Source: Gilliamella sp. wkB112
GTDB taxonomy: Bacteria; Pseudomonadota; Gammaproteobacteria; Enterobacterales; Orbaceae
NCBI RefSeq assembly: GCF_001690685.1
Contig: NZ_LZGL01000017.1
Location: 1 to 64,000 of the forward strand
Direction of reading: 5' to 3'
DNA: 64,000 nt
Within the stretch, counting starts at the first letter, position 1, and each line of letters opens with the position of its first letter. The position numbers and the translations under genes are program-made. Below, piece by piece: positions 50,714 through 61,993 of the stretch. The notes under the pieces were generated by a model, which ran no database searches, was not told the origin of the DNA, and worked only from the letters and a program-made list of their open reading frames with translations.

Positions 50714-51718
50714 CTAACGTCTGGTCGTTTTTTTAGCGGTTGCTTGGCGTGAAGGTTTAGATAAACTGCTGATTCGAGGTCGCTTAGGCCGACTAGTACG
50801 TTTATCTGTTGTTGTAGCAATGAAACTTTTCGCTTCTTTGGCAAGACCTACGGTTTCACGTAAATAATTAACCGCGTCAATACCTAATTCTATCCAAGTT
50901 CCACGTGATAACTCTTTAGGTAATGCAATGTTACCATAACGAATCCGTAGTAAGCGACTGACTTGTACGTCAATAGCTTCCCACATTCTACGTACTTCGC
51001 GATTACGCCCTTCGGTGATCACTACATTAAACCATTGATTGATGCCATCACCACCTTGTGCTTTAACGGACTTAAATGCAGCAGGACCATCTTCTAATTG
51101 CACACCTTTACGTAACTGGTTTAATTGCTGATCGGTAACTTTACCAAACACTCGCACTGCATATTCACGTTCAATTTCATGCCGAGGATGCATTAAGCGG
51201 TTAGCTAACTCACCATCAGTAGTAAATAATAATAAACCTGAAGTATTAATATCTAATCGTCCAATGTTAACCCAGCGCGCATTTTTTAAACGTGGTAACC
51301 GTTCAAATACTGTGGCTCGACCTTGGGGATCGTTGCGTGAACAAATCTCTCCTTCTGGTTTATAATAGGCTAACACTCGGCAAACTTCTTTCTCTTTGCT
51401 TCTGAGTTGAATCAAATGACCGTCAATACGTATTTTAGGATTAGCATTAACATCAACACGATCACCTAAGGTGGCTATTTTACCATCAACACTGATTTTA
51501 CCGGCGACTATCATGGCTTCAATTTCACGGCGCGACCCATTACCAAGGTTGGCTAATACTTTTTGTAACTTTTCAGTATTATCATTAACAGCTACTTTAC
51601 GCGTAGCAACTACTGTCGGTTTGGTGGCTTTTAAAGATGTTTTTGGACTACGCTCTTTGACAACTCTTTTGTCTGTTGCTTTTACTGCTTTAGCAGAATC
51701 AGATCTACTATTTTTCAT
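50714..51718 (-). CDS. rluB: 23S rRNA pseudouridine(2605) synthase
   Basis: 334 residues. A basic N-terminal tail (~45 residues) precedes an S4 RNA-binding domain (EKLQKVLANLGNGSRREIEA, 20). The RsuA-type catalytic domain has the Asp in GRLDINTSGLLLFTTDGELA (20). A Lys/Arg/Ser-rich C-terminal tail follows. Both basic extensions resemble RluB rather than RluE. It is part of the conserved rnm-yciO-rluB order. Confidence 0.94.
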   Translation of the reverse strand: MKNSRSDSAKAVKATDKRVVKERSPKTSLKATKPTVVATRKVAVNDNTEKLQKVLANLGNGSRREIEAMIVAGKISVDGKIATLGDRVDVNANPKIRIDGHLIQLRSKEKEVCRVLAYYKPEGEICSRNDPQGRATVFERLPRLKNARWVNIGRLDINTSGLLLFTTDGELANRLMHPRHEIEREYAVRVFGKVTDQQLNQLRKGVQLEDGPAAFKSVKAQGGDGINQWFNVVITEGRNREVRRMWEAIDVQVSRLLRIRYGNIALPKELSRGTWIELGIDAVNYLRETVGLAKEAKSFIATTTDKRTSRPKRPRISSLSKPSRQATAKKTTRR

Positions 51719-51799
51719 ATTATCCTCACTGTTACCTTCTCAGGTATCATTTTTATTATTTACAATATCATCAACGCATCAATGATATATAAAAATTTA

Positions 51800-52420
51800 C
51801 TATGCAAATGGTGTGGTATCTCCACTACCTTGACGAATAATATCAGGATAGTCATTAGTCAAGTCAACAATAGTTGTTGGTTGTTGCCCAATATAACCAC
51901 CATGCACAATAGCATCTAGTTGGTGACCAATTTTATCTTCAATTTCGTCTGGATCCGATTGCGCTTCATCATCATTTGGTAAGATTAGAGTTGTAGTCAT
52001 TAAAGGTTGCCCTAATAATTCCAACAAAGCTAAATCAATTTTGTTATCGGGAATACGTAAGCCTATGGTTTTACGTTTTTCATTCATTAGGCGCCGCGGT
52101 ACTTCTTTACTAGCTTGCAGAATAAATACGTATTTACCGGGCGTATTATTTTTTAATAATCGAAAAGTAGTATTATCCACATACGCGTAGGAAGATAATT
52201 CAGATAAATCGCGACACATAAGCGTAAAATTGTGATGTTTATCCAATTGCCGAATTTGGCAAATGCGGTCAACACCATATTTATTATCTAACAAACAACC
52301 AAGTGAATAACCAGAATCGGTTGGAAAGGCTATCACTCCACCGTCGTTTAATATTTTTACCACCTGATCTAACAACCTAGTTTGTGGATTATCCGGATGA
52401 ATATAAAATGTCTGGCTCAT
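51800..52420 (-). CDS. yciO: YciO/YrdC/Sua5-family protein
   Basis: 206 residues, the YciO length. The core motif GGVIAFPTDSGYSLGCLLDN (20) and the KxR-like region (ICQIRQLDKHHNFTLMCRDL, 20) are clear, as is TIGLRIPDN. Related enzymes make threonylcarbamoyl-adenylate for tRNA t6A; YciO itself has weaker activity in E. coli. Located between rnm and rluB, as in E. coli. Confidence 0.93.
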   Translation of the reverse strand: MSQTFYIHPDNPQTRLLDQVVKILNDGGVIAFPTDSGYSLGCLLDNKYGVDRICQIRQLDKHHNFTLMCRDLSELSSYAYVDNTTFRLLKNNTPGKYVFILQASKEVPRRLMNEKRKTIGLRIPDNKIDLALLELLGQPLMTTTLILPNDDEAQSDPDEIEDKIGHQLDAIVHGGYIGQQPTTIVDLTNDYPDIIRQGSGDTTPFA

Positions 52421-52527
52421 AATGTTCTTCTATATCAATAAACTATTTAAAATACCTGTCACAGTGTTAATTGTTATTCCTCTAATAAAATCCAATGGAG
52501 GATGTTTTAAAGCAATACTAACCAATG

Positions 52528-53364
52528 TTAGTCAAGCGACCAATTATGCCAAATTGGCGTAACACTACCAGGCAATGGTGTGGTCTTACCTAAATCTAAA
52601 TAATTAACCAGATCATGAAAATCTGAACCTTGCGATGCTAACAGTTCAAATTGATTAGCTAATTTCGCTAACTTCTGCAAATCATCTTGAGTTTGCCGAC
52701 TTTGTGAAACTTCAATAGCATCACCACCACAGTCTTTAAAATCAGCAATCAGTAATTTCAATTTGGTTAGCGTTAAATCATAGCGGGTCGGGTGTGCCAA
52801 CACTGCTTGCCCACCTGCAGCATGAATAGTATTGACTGCATCACTAATGCTACAGCATTGAGTAGGAACATAAGCATAACCACTTTTACCCAAATATTTT
52901 TTAAACGCCCGTTTAACATCTTTCACTAAACCTTTAGCCACCAAGAACCGAGCAAAATGAGCACGTGAAACAATATCACCTTTAGCAAATTGTTGCGCTT
53001 GTGCATAAGCATCTTCAATATGCAATTTAGCCAATTTTTCACTAATGGCCATTGCACGTTTAATTCGTCTTTGTTCTTGTGATAACAAAAGTGTTACTAA
53101 TTCCGCATTTTCAATATCAATATTTAAGCCTACAATGTGGATTTCATTATTTTTCCAAATTGTTGATATTTCAACTCCACAAACTAACTTAACCGGTAAT
53201 TTTTCATCTTTTATGGCTTGTTGAGCCTCAGGTAAGCCCTTTACTGTATCATGATCAGTAATAGCCAAAATATCAATCTGGTTGCTCACTGCTCTTTTAA
53301 CCAAGTCGGTTGGTGTTAAGATGCCATCAGATGCTGTGGTATGAGAATGTAAATCAACGATCAC
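52528..53364 (-). CDS. rnm: PHP-domain 5'-3' exoribonuclease RNase AM (YciV)
   Basis: 278 residues when started at GTG 53364 (GAG six bases upstream), giving MIVDLHSHTTASDGILTPTD (20); the longer frame to 53421 overlaps the divergent rraB promoter. PHP metal ligands: DLHSHTTASDG, ITDHDT, GVEISTIWKNNEIHIVG, and HPTRYDL with GSDFHD at the end. It matures 5' ends of rRNA and degrades short RNA. Divergent from rraB, another RNase-related gene. Confidence 0.93.
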   Translation of the reverse strand: MIVDLHSHTTASDGILTPTDLVKRAVSNQIDILAITDHDTVKGLPEAQQAIKDEKLPVKLVCGVEISTIWKNNEIHIVGLNIDIENAELVTLLLSQEQRRIKRAMAISEKLAKLHIEDAYAQAQQFAKGDIVSRAHFARFLVAKGLVKDVKRAFKKYLGKSGYAYVPTQCCSISDAVNTIHAAGGQAVLAHPTRYDLTLTKLKLLIADFKDCGGDAIEVSQSRQTQDDLQKLAKLANQFELLASQGSDFHDLVNYLDLGKTTPLPGSVTPIWHNWSLD

Positions 53365-53434
53365 TTTTTTCTCGAAAATTATTTTTAAACGTGTAATATA
53401 CCACACAATTTGCACGACCACTAAAAGGTATATT

Positions 53435-53830
53435 ATGAAAGATCAAATTCTCCTTGCTCAACAAGATACACAAACCATTATTGAAGAACTATTAGAAGAT
53501 GGTAGCGATCCGCATGCACTTTATCTGATTGAACATCATATTTCATCTGAGAATTTCGATAAATTAGAAAAAGTTGCTGTCGAAGCATACAAATTAGGTT
53601 ATGAAGCCACCGATCCTGATGAGGATGTTGATGATTCAGGCAATGTTGTTATCGGTTTTGATATTGTTTCTGAAGTACCTCTTGATGCAGAATTGATAAA
53701 TGCACAAATCGCTCAGATTATTACGCTTACCAAACAATTTGGAGTTAACTACGATGGTTGGGGAACATACTACGAAGATGGTAGCGATGATTTTGATGAT
53801 GAAAATCCAGAAGGCGAAACTATTCATTAA
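53435..53830 (+). CDS. rraB: RNase E inhibitor RraB
   Basis: 131 residues (E. coli 138), acidic, with the family stretches IIEELLEDGSDPHALYLIEH (20) and NYDGWGTYYEDGS-like NVNYDGWGTYYEDG at the C-terminus. It binds RNase E and modulates the degradosome. An AAAGG site precedes the ATG. In E. coli rraB is next to argI, not rnm, so this pairing is different. Confidence 0.94.
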   Translation: MKDQILLAQQDTQTIIEELLEDGSDPHALYLIEHHISSENFDKLEKVAVEAYKLGYEATDPDEDVDDSGNVVIGFDIVSEVPLDAELINAQIAQIITLTKQFGVNYDGWGTYYEDGSDDFDDENPEGETIH

Positions 53831-53910
53831 TTAGTAAAATAGCATAGTAAAAGTGGTAATAACTTAAAAACTGATGCTTCAATCAATTATTTAATGCGTT
53901 AATTTAAATA

Positions 53911-53941
53911 AAAAAAGAGAAATTACATTTCTCTTTTTTTA
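53911..53941. terminator. Bidirectional terminator between rraB and kdsA
   Basis: GAGAAAT (53918-53924) pairs with ATTTCTC (53928-53934), extended by seven A on one side and seven T on the other. This gives a strong T run on both strands for the convergent genes. Confidence 0.85.
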
Positions 53942-54013
53942 TTCTGGCAAAATAGATTACCACCAGTTAATATTGGCTATTTATTACCAAAAATATAATT
54001 GCCTTGGCAGCTA

Positions 54014-55718
<1,705 letters not shown>

Positions 55719-55722
<4 letters not shown>

Positions 55723-56804
55723 TCGTCTTGTTCCGATAAAGCGGCCAATTGATCTGCTTGATATTCTTGGATAATTGGATCGATTAACATTTCCAATTTA
55801 CCCTCCATGACTTCATCTAAGCGGTAAATAGTCAAATTAATACGGTGATCGGTTACTCGACCTTGTGGATAATTATAAGTTCTAATTCGATCTGAACGAT
55901 CTCCTGAACCTAAAAGATTACGTCGAGTTGAGGCTTCCTCTTGCTGACGTTTACGCATTTCAGCATCTTGGATTCGCGCGGCTAAAACTGACATAGCTTT
56001 AGCTTTATTTTTATGTTGGGAACGCTCATCTTGGCACTCAACTACAATCCCTGTTGGTAAGTGCGTAATACGAATTGCAGAATCGGTAGTATTAACATGC
56101 TGCCCACCTGCGCCTGAAGAACGATAAGTATCAATTTTCAAATCCGCTGGATTAATCTCTGGCATTTCAGCTTCTGGGACTTCCGGCAACACCGCTACGG
56201 TACATGCAGAAGTATGGATACGGCCTTGCGACTCAGTTTCCGGCACACGCTGTACGCGGTGACCACCTGATTCAAATTTTAAATTACCATATGCCCCATC
56301 ACCAGTCACTAACATTATAACTTCTTTGTAGCCACCATGTTCACCATCATTGGCACTCATAATTTCCACTCGCCAATTACGTGATTCAGCAAAACGAGTA
56401 TACATTCGAGTTAAATCACCAGCAAAAATAGCGGCTTCATCACCACCTGTTCCGGCCCTCACCTCAACAAAACAGTTGTAATCATCATTGGGATCTTTAG
56501 GTAGTAGTAAAACTTGCAACTGTTGCTCCAGTTGTTCCACTTGATTAAGTGCTTCATTAAGCTCTTCTTGTGCCATTTCACTCATTTCTGGATCTGCCAA
56601 CATCATTTTAGCAGTTTCAATATCTTCTTGAGTTTGCTTCCAGTTAGTAAAACATTTAACTACATCGGATAATTGTGAGTATTCTTTAGATAAAGTACGA
56701 AAACGATTTTGATCAGCGATAACCACAGCATCAGACAATAATGCTTGAACTTCTTCATAACGCTCTTGTAGTGTTTCTAATTTACTGATAATAGAAGGTT
56801 TCAT
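55719..56804 (-). CDS. prfA: Peptide chain release factor 1
   Basis: 361 residues from ATG 56804, giving [20 protein letters not shown] (20) as in E. coli RF1; the ATG at 56828 adds eight residues. GGQ motif in [17 protein letters not shown]; stop-codon recognition tripeptide PET (PxT type) in [17 protein letters not shown]. Terminates at UAA and UAG. In E. coli hemA precedes it; here the 308-bp upstream gap (56805-57112) contains no gene and is AT-rich between divergent prfA and manA. Confidence 0.97.
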
Positions 56805-57112
56805 AAAATATAGATTTTTTATAGTCAATAATAAATTTGCCGAGCATTATATACTTAATCGCTTGCAAAATATAGTTCCACCGATTGTCGGCTAGCAATT
56901 CCAGCTTAGACTAAGTATAAATTTATTAAATTAATGGCAATTCTAATCAACGGTTAAACTAATAAATTAGTTACAGTATTATACTGTTAATATGAAACAA
57001 TTAACTATTAAAATAGCTTTAGGATAGTTACTTCAACTTGTGTGTAGAGTATAGTTATTATATTTACTCAAAGTAACATGATATTACCGAACTGATATAA
57101 AAGGATACCAAT

Positions 57113-58300
57113 ATGCAGCAAACAATGTGGAAACTTGAAAACACTATTAAGAACTATACTTGGGGTAGCCTTGATAGCATGGCTTTATTATTTGGTATCA
57201 AAAATCCCAACCAGCAACCGATGGCGGAAATGTGGATGGGGGCTCATCCGTTAGGATGTTCGGTTGCAGTTACTGCCGACAATCACAAAGTTAAATTAGA
57301 CGAACTCATTACAACTAATCCGTTAGCAATATTAGGTGAAAACACTTTGGAACATTTTCATGGTCTGCCCTATTTATTCAAAATATTGGCCGCCAATAAA
57401 GCGCTATCAATCCAAGTTCATCCAACAAGAACAAAAGCCAAGCTAGGCTTTGATAGAGAAAATAAGCTGGGCATTGATCTTAATTCCCCGCTGCGAAATT
57501 ATAAAGATCCTAATCATAAACCCGAACTTATCTATGCCTTAACCCCCTTTAAAGCCATGAATTCATTTCGACCGATTGATGAGATTATAACGTTGTTTGA
57601 CCAAGTCAATATCACAACTATTAGCGATGAATTGCAACAATTACAACAAAACCGCAATCCGGATCAGTTAAAATCCTTCTTTCAAGCATTACTTTCCCTT
57701 TCATCTGAGCAAAAGCAACAAGCAATTAGCCAATTATTAGCCAGCATTAAATCACGTACTGATGAACCCTATTTAACGGTGCAAACTTTAGCACAAGAAT
57801 ATCCCAACGATATCGGCATATTCATGCCTTTGATTCTAAATGTTATTGAATTGCAACCCGGTCAAGCTATGTTTTTATATGCGGAAACCCCACATGCTTA
57901 TCTACAAGGAACTGGATTAGAAGTTATGGCTAGCTCGGATAATGTGTTAAGGGCGGGGTTGACGCCAAAACACATCGATATCCCTGAATTGATTAAAAAT
58001 ACGCATTTTAACAGTGTGCCATTACAACAACTCACCACTAAACCAATTATTAACCAAAATAAAACTGATTTCCCGATTCCGGTAGCTGATTTTAAATTTG
58101 AAATTATTCAAAGTGATAATCAATCAAGATCTGAACCTGTCACCAGTCCACAGATTCTATTTTGTATAAAAGGTGATATTACTATCAAAACACCAACACA
58201 ATCATTAACATTAACCACTGGTGAATCAGCTTTTATTGCTTACGACACTAAAAATTACAGCTATAGTGGCACGGGGATATTGGCTAAGGTGGCCAATTAA
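57113..58300 (+). CDS. manA: Mannose-6-phosphate isomerase, class I
   Basis: 395 residues (E. coli 391), zinc enzyme interconverting mannose 6-phosphate and fructose 6-phosphate. Zinc-site motifs: IQVHPTRTKAKLGF and DPNHKPELIYALTPF, with the LYAETPHAYLQGTGLEVMAS (20) block. A GGAT ribosome binding site precedes ATG. Lets the cell use mannose, or build activated mannose. Monocistronic. Confidence 0.96.
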   Translation: MQQTMWKLENTIKNYTWGSLDSMALLFGIKNPNQQPMAEMWMGAHPLGCSVAVTADNHKVKLDELITTNPLAILGENTLEHFHGLPYLFKILAANKALSIQVHPTRTKAKLGFDRENKLGIDLNSPLRNYKDPNHKPELIYALTPFKAMNSFRPIDEIITLFDQVNITTISDELQQLQQNRNPDQLKSFFQALLSLSSEQKQQAISQLLASIKSRTDEPYLTVQTLAQEYPNDIGIFMPLILNVIELQPGQAMFLYAETPHAYLQGTGLEVMASSDNVLRAGLTPKHIDIPELIKNTHFNSVPLQQLTTKPIINQNKTDFPIPVADFKFEIIQSDNQSRSEPVTSPQILFCIKGDITIKTPTQSLTLTTGESAFIAYDTKNYSYSGTGILAKVAN

Positions 58301-58350
58301 ATAAGCTAAGGACTTATTAGAGCCTAATTTCATGACTTTCTAATTTACTG

Positions 58351-58394
58351 GTAGCAACTAGTTGGAATTACTAGCCAACTAAAAATGTTGCTAC
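58351..58394 (+). terminator. Long imperfect hairpin after manA
   Basis: GTAGCAAC-TAGTTGG (58351-58365) pairs with CCAACTA (58375-58381) and GTTGCTAC (58387-58394), with a 5-nt bulge. There is no T run. It may cap the manA transcript or be a separate RNA structure. Confidence 0.35.
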
Positions 58395-58421
58395 TATATA
58401 TCGTTAGCAATTTTATACACA

Positions 58422-58451
58422 AACGTATATTGGGTCTGAAACTTTTTGTTA
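58422..58451 (+). repeat. Dispersed 30-bp element, diverged copy 4
   Basis: Keeps AACGTAT and TGAAAC at exactly the same spacing (8 bp) as the other copies, followed by TTTTT. The eight-base spacer differs. It lies about 90 bp upstream of the small orphan gene, in the same direction. Confidence 0.45.
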
Positions 58452-58540
58452 TTTTTTGTAATTAAAATAAATAATCTTTCTTAACAACTAATTAGTGTAT
58501 AAACTGCATATGTAATTATAGCTTATAAGTGCTTAATAAT

Positions 58541-58777
58541 ATGCTTATCGAAATTGAAAGTTTTTATGGTGGTACGCTGATTTCAGGTAAAGTAAGATCG
58601 ATTGGTCAATTAAAGTCGCGGATGATGAAAATTATCCACGAAGTAGGACCAGAACAATTTATTGATACATTTTGCCACCGATATGGTTACGACATTTATC
58701 CATATGATAACAATATCCAAGTTGATTATGTGATTGACTTAGATATTTATCATGTATACCAACCCTCTTATAACTAA
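58541..58777 (+). CDS. Small hypothetical protein
   Basis: 78 residues from ATG 58541 (an in-frame GTG at 58529 would add four). Begins MLIEIESFYGGTLISGKVRS (20), with a predicted alpha/beta composition and acidic tyrosine-rich C-terminus (DYVIDLDIYHVYQPSYN). Not recognised. No signal peptide or membrane segment. No clear ribosome binding site. The 240-bp upstream region carries the hairpin after manA and the dispersed element. Confidence 0.5.
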   Translation: MLIEIESFYGGTLISGKVRSIGQLKSRMMKIIHEVGPEQFIDTFCHRYGYDIYPYDNNIQVDYVIDLDIYHVYQPSYN

Positions 58778-58878
58778 CTACCGTCTTAATAACAAACTAG
58801 AACCACAAAATTATGATAACAATGGAATTTGGTATCATTGATCATATTGATTTACAGAAAGATTAGAGTTCTTACGAA

Positions 58879-58909
58879 CAAAAAATACCGCCAGTATTAC
58901 TGACGGTAT
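58879..58909 (-). terminator. Terminator of the pyruvate dehydrogenase operon
   Basis: On the minus strand ATACCG-T-CAGTA pairs with TACTG-G-CGGTAT (one mismatch), followed by a run of T. It is 33 bp after the lpd stop. Confidence 0.8.
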
Positions 58910-58941
58910 GATTTTACTAAAAACAATATGCTCAATTGCTA

Positions 58942-60366
58942 TTATTTTTTCTTGGCTTTGGCATTTGGTAAATCAGTTACAGTACCTTCGAATATTTCGG
59001 CAGCTAAGCCTATTGATTCATGCAAAGTTGGATGGGCGTGAATGGTTAGTGCGATGTCTTCGGCATCACAGCCCATTTCTACAGCTAACGTAATTTCGCC
59101 AAGTAATTCACCACCATTGGCCCCTACTACCGCACCACCTAACAAGCGATTATCAGCTTTATTAAAAATCAATTTAGTCATCCCTTCGGAACAATCAGAA
59201 GCAATGGCTCGGCCTGATGCTGCCCACGGGAAAACCGATACTTCATAATCGAATCCTTTAGCTTTAGCTTCTTTCTCAGTTAAACCAACCCAAGCTACTT
59301 CAGGTTCAGTATAAGCAATAGAAGGAATAGTTTTAGGATCGAAATAGTGTTTTTTACCAGCAATGACTTCGGCAGCTACATGCCCTTCATGCACACCTTT
59401 ATGGGCAAGCATTGGTTGACCAACAATATCACCGATAGCATAAATGTGCGGCACATTGGTTCGCATCTGCTTATCAACTTCAATAAAGCCACGGTCAGTT
59501 ACGTTAACGCCGGCCTTATCTGCACTAATAAGTTTACCATTTGGTGTACGACCAATGGCTACTAATACCGCATCATAAGTATGCGTTTCCGTGGCGCCAT
59601 CTTTCTTTTCCATAGTGACATAGATAGCATCATGTTTAGCTTCAACCGTACTGACTTTAGTTTCTAATCGCAAAGTGAATTTCTTTTGGATCTGCTTGGT
59701 AAACACTTTCACTACATCTTTATCAGCAGCTGGGATCACTTGATCTAACATCTCGACAACATCCACTTCAGAACCCAATGCATGATAAACGGTACCCATT
59801 TCTAAACCGATAATGCCACCACCCATTAGCAGCAACTTTTTAGGAATAGTGGTTAATGCCAAAGCATCTGTGGAATCCCAGATTCTAGGGTCGTCATGAG
59901 GGATAAATGGCAATGTAATCGGTCGAGAACCAGCAGCAATAATAGCATTATCAAAAGTGATTTTGGTGATCCCTTTTGCTGAGGTTACATCCATGGTATG
60001 ACTACCCGTAAATTGTGCCTCACCTTGGATTACATTGACTCTACGCATTTTTGCCATACCGGCAAGACCATTAGTCAGTTGGTTTATGACCTTCTCTTTC
60101 CAAGCGCGTACTCTATCTAATTCAAGTTTTGGAGTGCCAAAATGAATACCATGTTCAGTCAATGATTTAGCTTCGTCCATTACTTTGGCAACATGAAGTA
60201 GTGCTTTGGATGGAATACAACCCACATTTAAACATACACCACCTAATGTTGAATAACGTTCAACTAAGGTAACATCTAATCCCAAATCAGCAGATCGAAA
60301 GGCAGCGGAATAACCTGCTGGCCCTGCGCCTAACACCACAACTTGTGTTTTAACATCTTGACTCAT
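58942..60366 (-). CDS. lpd: Dihydrolipoyl dehydrogenase (E3)
   Basis: 474 residues (E. coli 474). FAD-binding GAGPAGYSAAFRSADLG; redox disulfide C45/C50 in GGVCLNVGCIPSK; NAD site GGGIIGLEMGTVYHALG; catalytic HAHPTLHES near the C-terminus. Reoxidises lipoamide of pyruvate dehydrogenase, and probably of 2-oxoglutarate dehydrogenase or the glycine cleavage system if present. 16 bp after aceF. Confidence 0.98.
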   Translation of the reverse strand: MSQDVKTQVVVLGAGPAGYSAAFRSADLGLDVTLVERYSTLGGVCLNVGCIPSKALLHVAKVMDEAKSLTEHGIHFGTPKLELDRVRAWKEKVINQLTNGLAGMAKMRRVNVIQGEAQFTGSHTMDVTSAKGITKITFDNAIIAAGSRPITLPFIPHDDPRIWDSTDALALTTIPKKLLLMGGGIIGLEMGTVYHALGSEVDVVEMLDQVIPAADKDVVKVFTKQIQKKFTLRLETKVSTVEAKHDAIYVTMEKKDGATETHTYDAVLVAIGRTPNGKLISADKAGVNVTDRGFIEVDKQMRTNVPHIYAIGDIVGQPMLAHKGVHEGHVAAEVIAGKKHYFDPKTIPSIAYTEPEVAWVGLTEKEAKAKGFDYEVSVFPWAASGRAIASDCSEGMTKLIFNKADNRLLGGAVVGANGGELLGEITLAVEMGCDAEDIALTIHAHPTLHESIGLAAEIFEGTVTDLPNAKAKKK

Positions 60367-60382
60367 AATATATTCCCCTCCC

Positions 60383-61981
60383 TTACATCACTAAACGACG
60401 TAAGTCGGATAAGACGTTAACAATATGGCTTAAGAAACGTGCACCATCGGCACCATCAATTACTCGGTGATCGAATGAAAGTGATAAAGGTAACATTAAT
60501 CGAGGTGTAAATTCTTTACCATTCCAAATTGGTTTCATGCTGGAACGCGAAACCCCTAAAATACCAACTTCTGGTGCATTAACTATTGGCGTAAACGCGG
60601 TAGTACCAATACCACCTAAGCTTGAAATAGTGAAGCAACCACCTTGCATATCAGCACCAGTTAGTTTGCCATCACGTGCTTTTTTCGATATTTCAGCAAG
60701 TTCACGCGAAAGCTGTACAATGCCTTTTTTATCAACGTCTTTAAATACTGGTACCACTAAACCATTTGGCGTGTCCACCGCCACCCCAATATTGATGTAT
60801 TTTTTAATAATCAATGTTTGAGCGTCTTCGGATATAGAACTGTTAAAACGTGGATAAGCAGTTAAAGCGTTGGCTACCGCTTTCATGATAAACACTAACG
60901 GCGTGATCTTAAGGTCCAGTTTTTTCTTATCAGCTTCAGCGTTTTGCTGCTTACGGAAGGCTTCTAGATCGGTAATATCGGCGTCGTCAAATTCAGTAAC
61001 ATGTGGAATCATTACCCAATTACGGTGTAAGTTAGCACCTGAAACTTTTTGAATTTTAGTCAATGGAAGTGTTTCTATTTCACCAAATTTACTAAAATCA
61101 ACTTTCGGCCAAGGTAATAAACCAGGTAATGCACTGCCTGAAGCACCACTTTCAACTTGTTTTACGGCATTTTTGACGTAGGTTTGAATATCTTCACGCA
61201 AAATACGATGTTTAGGACCAGTTGGTGCAACTTTTGCCAAGTTAATACCAAATTCACGCGCTAAACGGCGGACTGATGGTGTCGCGTGGGCATAAGTATC
61301 ATTTTCAACAAAATCATTACCGGCAGTAGTTGTGACTGAAGATGTAGTTGTAACTTGGGTTTGAGCAGGAGTATTTGGCGCACTAGCTGTGGCAACTGGA
61401 GTTGATGATTGGGTTTTAACTGCAACATCGCTAGCACTACTAGTAGTAAACTCCATAATTTTAGAACCAGTTTTAACTTTATCACCTATTTTAATGGTAA
61501 TGCTCTTCACCACCCCTGCAATAGTTGCAGGTACTTCCATTGAAGCCTTATCTCCTTCAACTGTTATCAAGGAATCATCTACTGCTATAGTGTCACCAAC
61601 TTTGACAAGAATTTCGGTAACTTCAACTTCGTCACCACCAATATCCGGTACATTAACATCAACAACTTGGCTTTCTACCGGGGCAGCAGCTGTTGTTGGT
61701 GCAGAAGTTGCGGCTAGAGATTCGTCTTTAGCTACTGGAGTACTAGCACCAGCTTCATCAAACACCATAATGCTAACACCAGTGGTTACCTTGTCGCCAA
61801 CATTAACAATAATTGATTTAACAATCCCAGCTTGAGGAGCGGGAATTTCCATCGAGGCTTTATCGCCTTCAACCGTTAATAACGATTGATCTACATCGAC
61901 CTTATCACCCACATTTACTAAAATTTCAGTGACTTCAACTTCATCATTGCCAATATCGGGTAATTTAATTTCAATACTCAT
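60383..61981 (-). CDS. aceF: Pyruvate dehydrogenase E2 (dihydrolipoyl acetyltransferase)
   Basis: 532 residues. Two lipoyl domains (lipoyl lysines K41 and K145, each in VEGDKASME), while E. coli E2 has three. A Thr/Ala/Pro/Val-rich linker and the E3-binding domain ([20 protein letters not shown], 20, about 231-265) follow. The catalytic domain has [13 protein letters not shown] near the end. Forms the core of the complex with AceE and Lpd. 12 bp after aceE. Confidence 0.98.
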   Translation of the reverse strand: MSIEIKLPDIGNDEVEVTEILVNVGDKVDVDQSLLTVEGDKASMEIPAPQAGIVKSIIVNVGDKVTTGVSIMVFDEAGASTPVAKDESLAATSAPTTAAAPVESQVVDVNVPDIGGDEVEVTEILVKVGDTIAVDDSLITVEGDKASMEVPATIAGVVKSITIKIGDKVKTGSKIMEFTTSSASDVAVKTQSSTPVATASAPNTPAQTQVTTTSSVTTTAGNDFVENDTYAHATPSVRRLAREFGINLAKVAPTGPKHRILREDIQTYVKNAVKQVESGASGSALPGLLPWPKVDFSKFGEIETLPLTKIQKVSGANLHRNWVMIPHVTEFDDADITDLEAFRKQQNAEADKKKLDLKITPLVFIMKAVANALTAYPRFNSSISEDAQTLIIKKYINIGVAVDTPNGLVVPVFKDVDKKGIVQLSRELAEISKKARDGKLTGADMQGGCFTISSLGGIGTTAFTPIVNAPEVGILGVSRSSMKPIWNGKEFTPRLMLPLSLSFDHRVIDGADGARFLSHIVNVLSDLRRLVM

Positions 61982-61993
61982 TATCGTTACCTC

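Noticed and set aside
61389-61835. 148-codon plus-strand frame inside aceF
   Set aside because: It is antisense to the two repeated lipoyl domains and the Ala/Thr/Val linker, whose composition keeps the complementary frame open. aceF itself is unmistakable.
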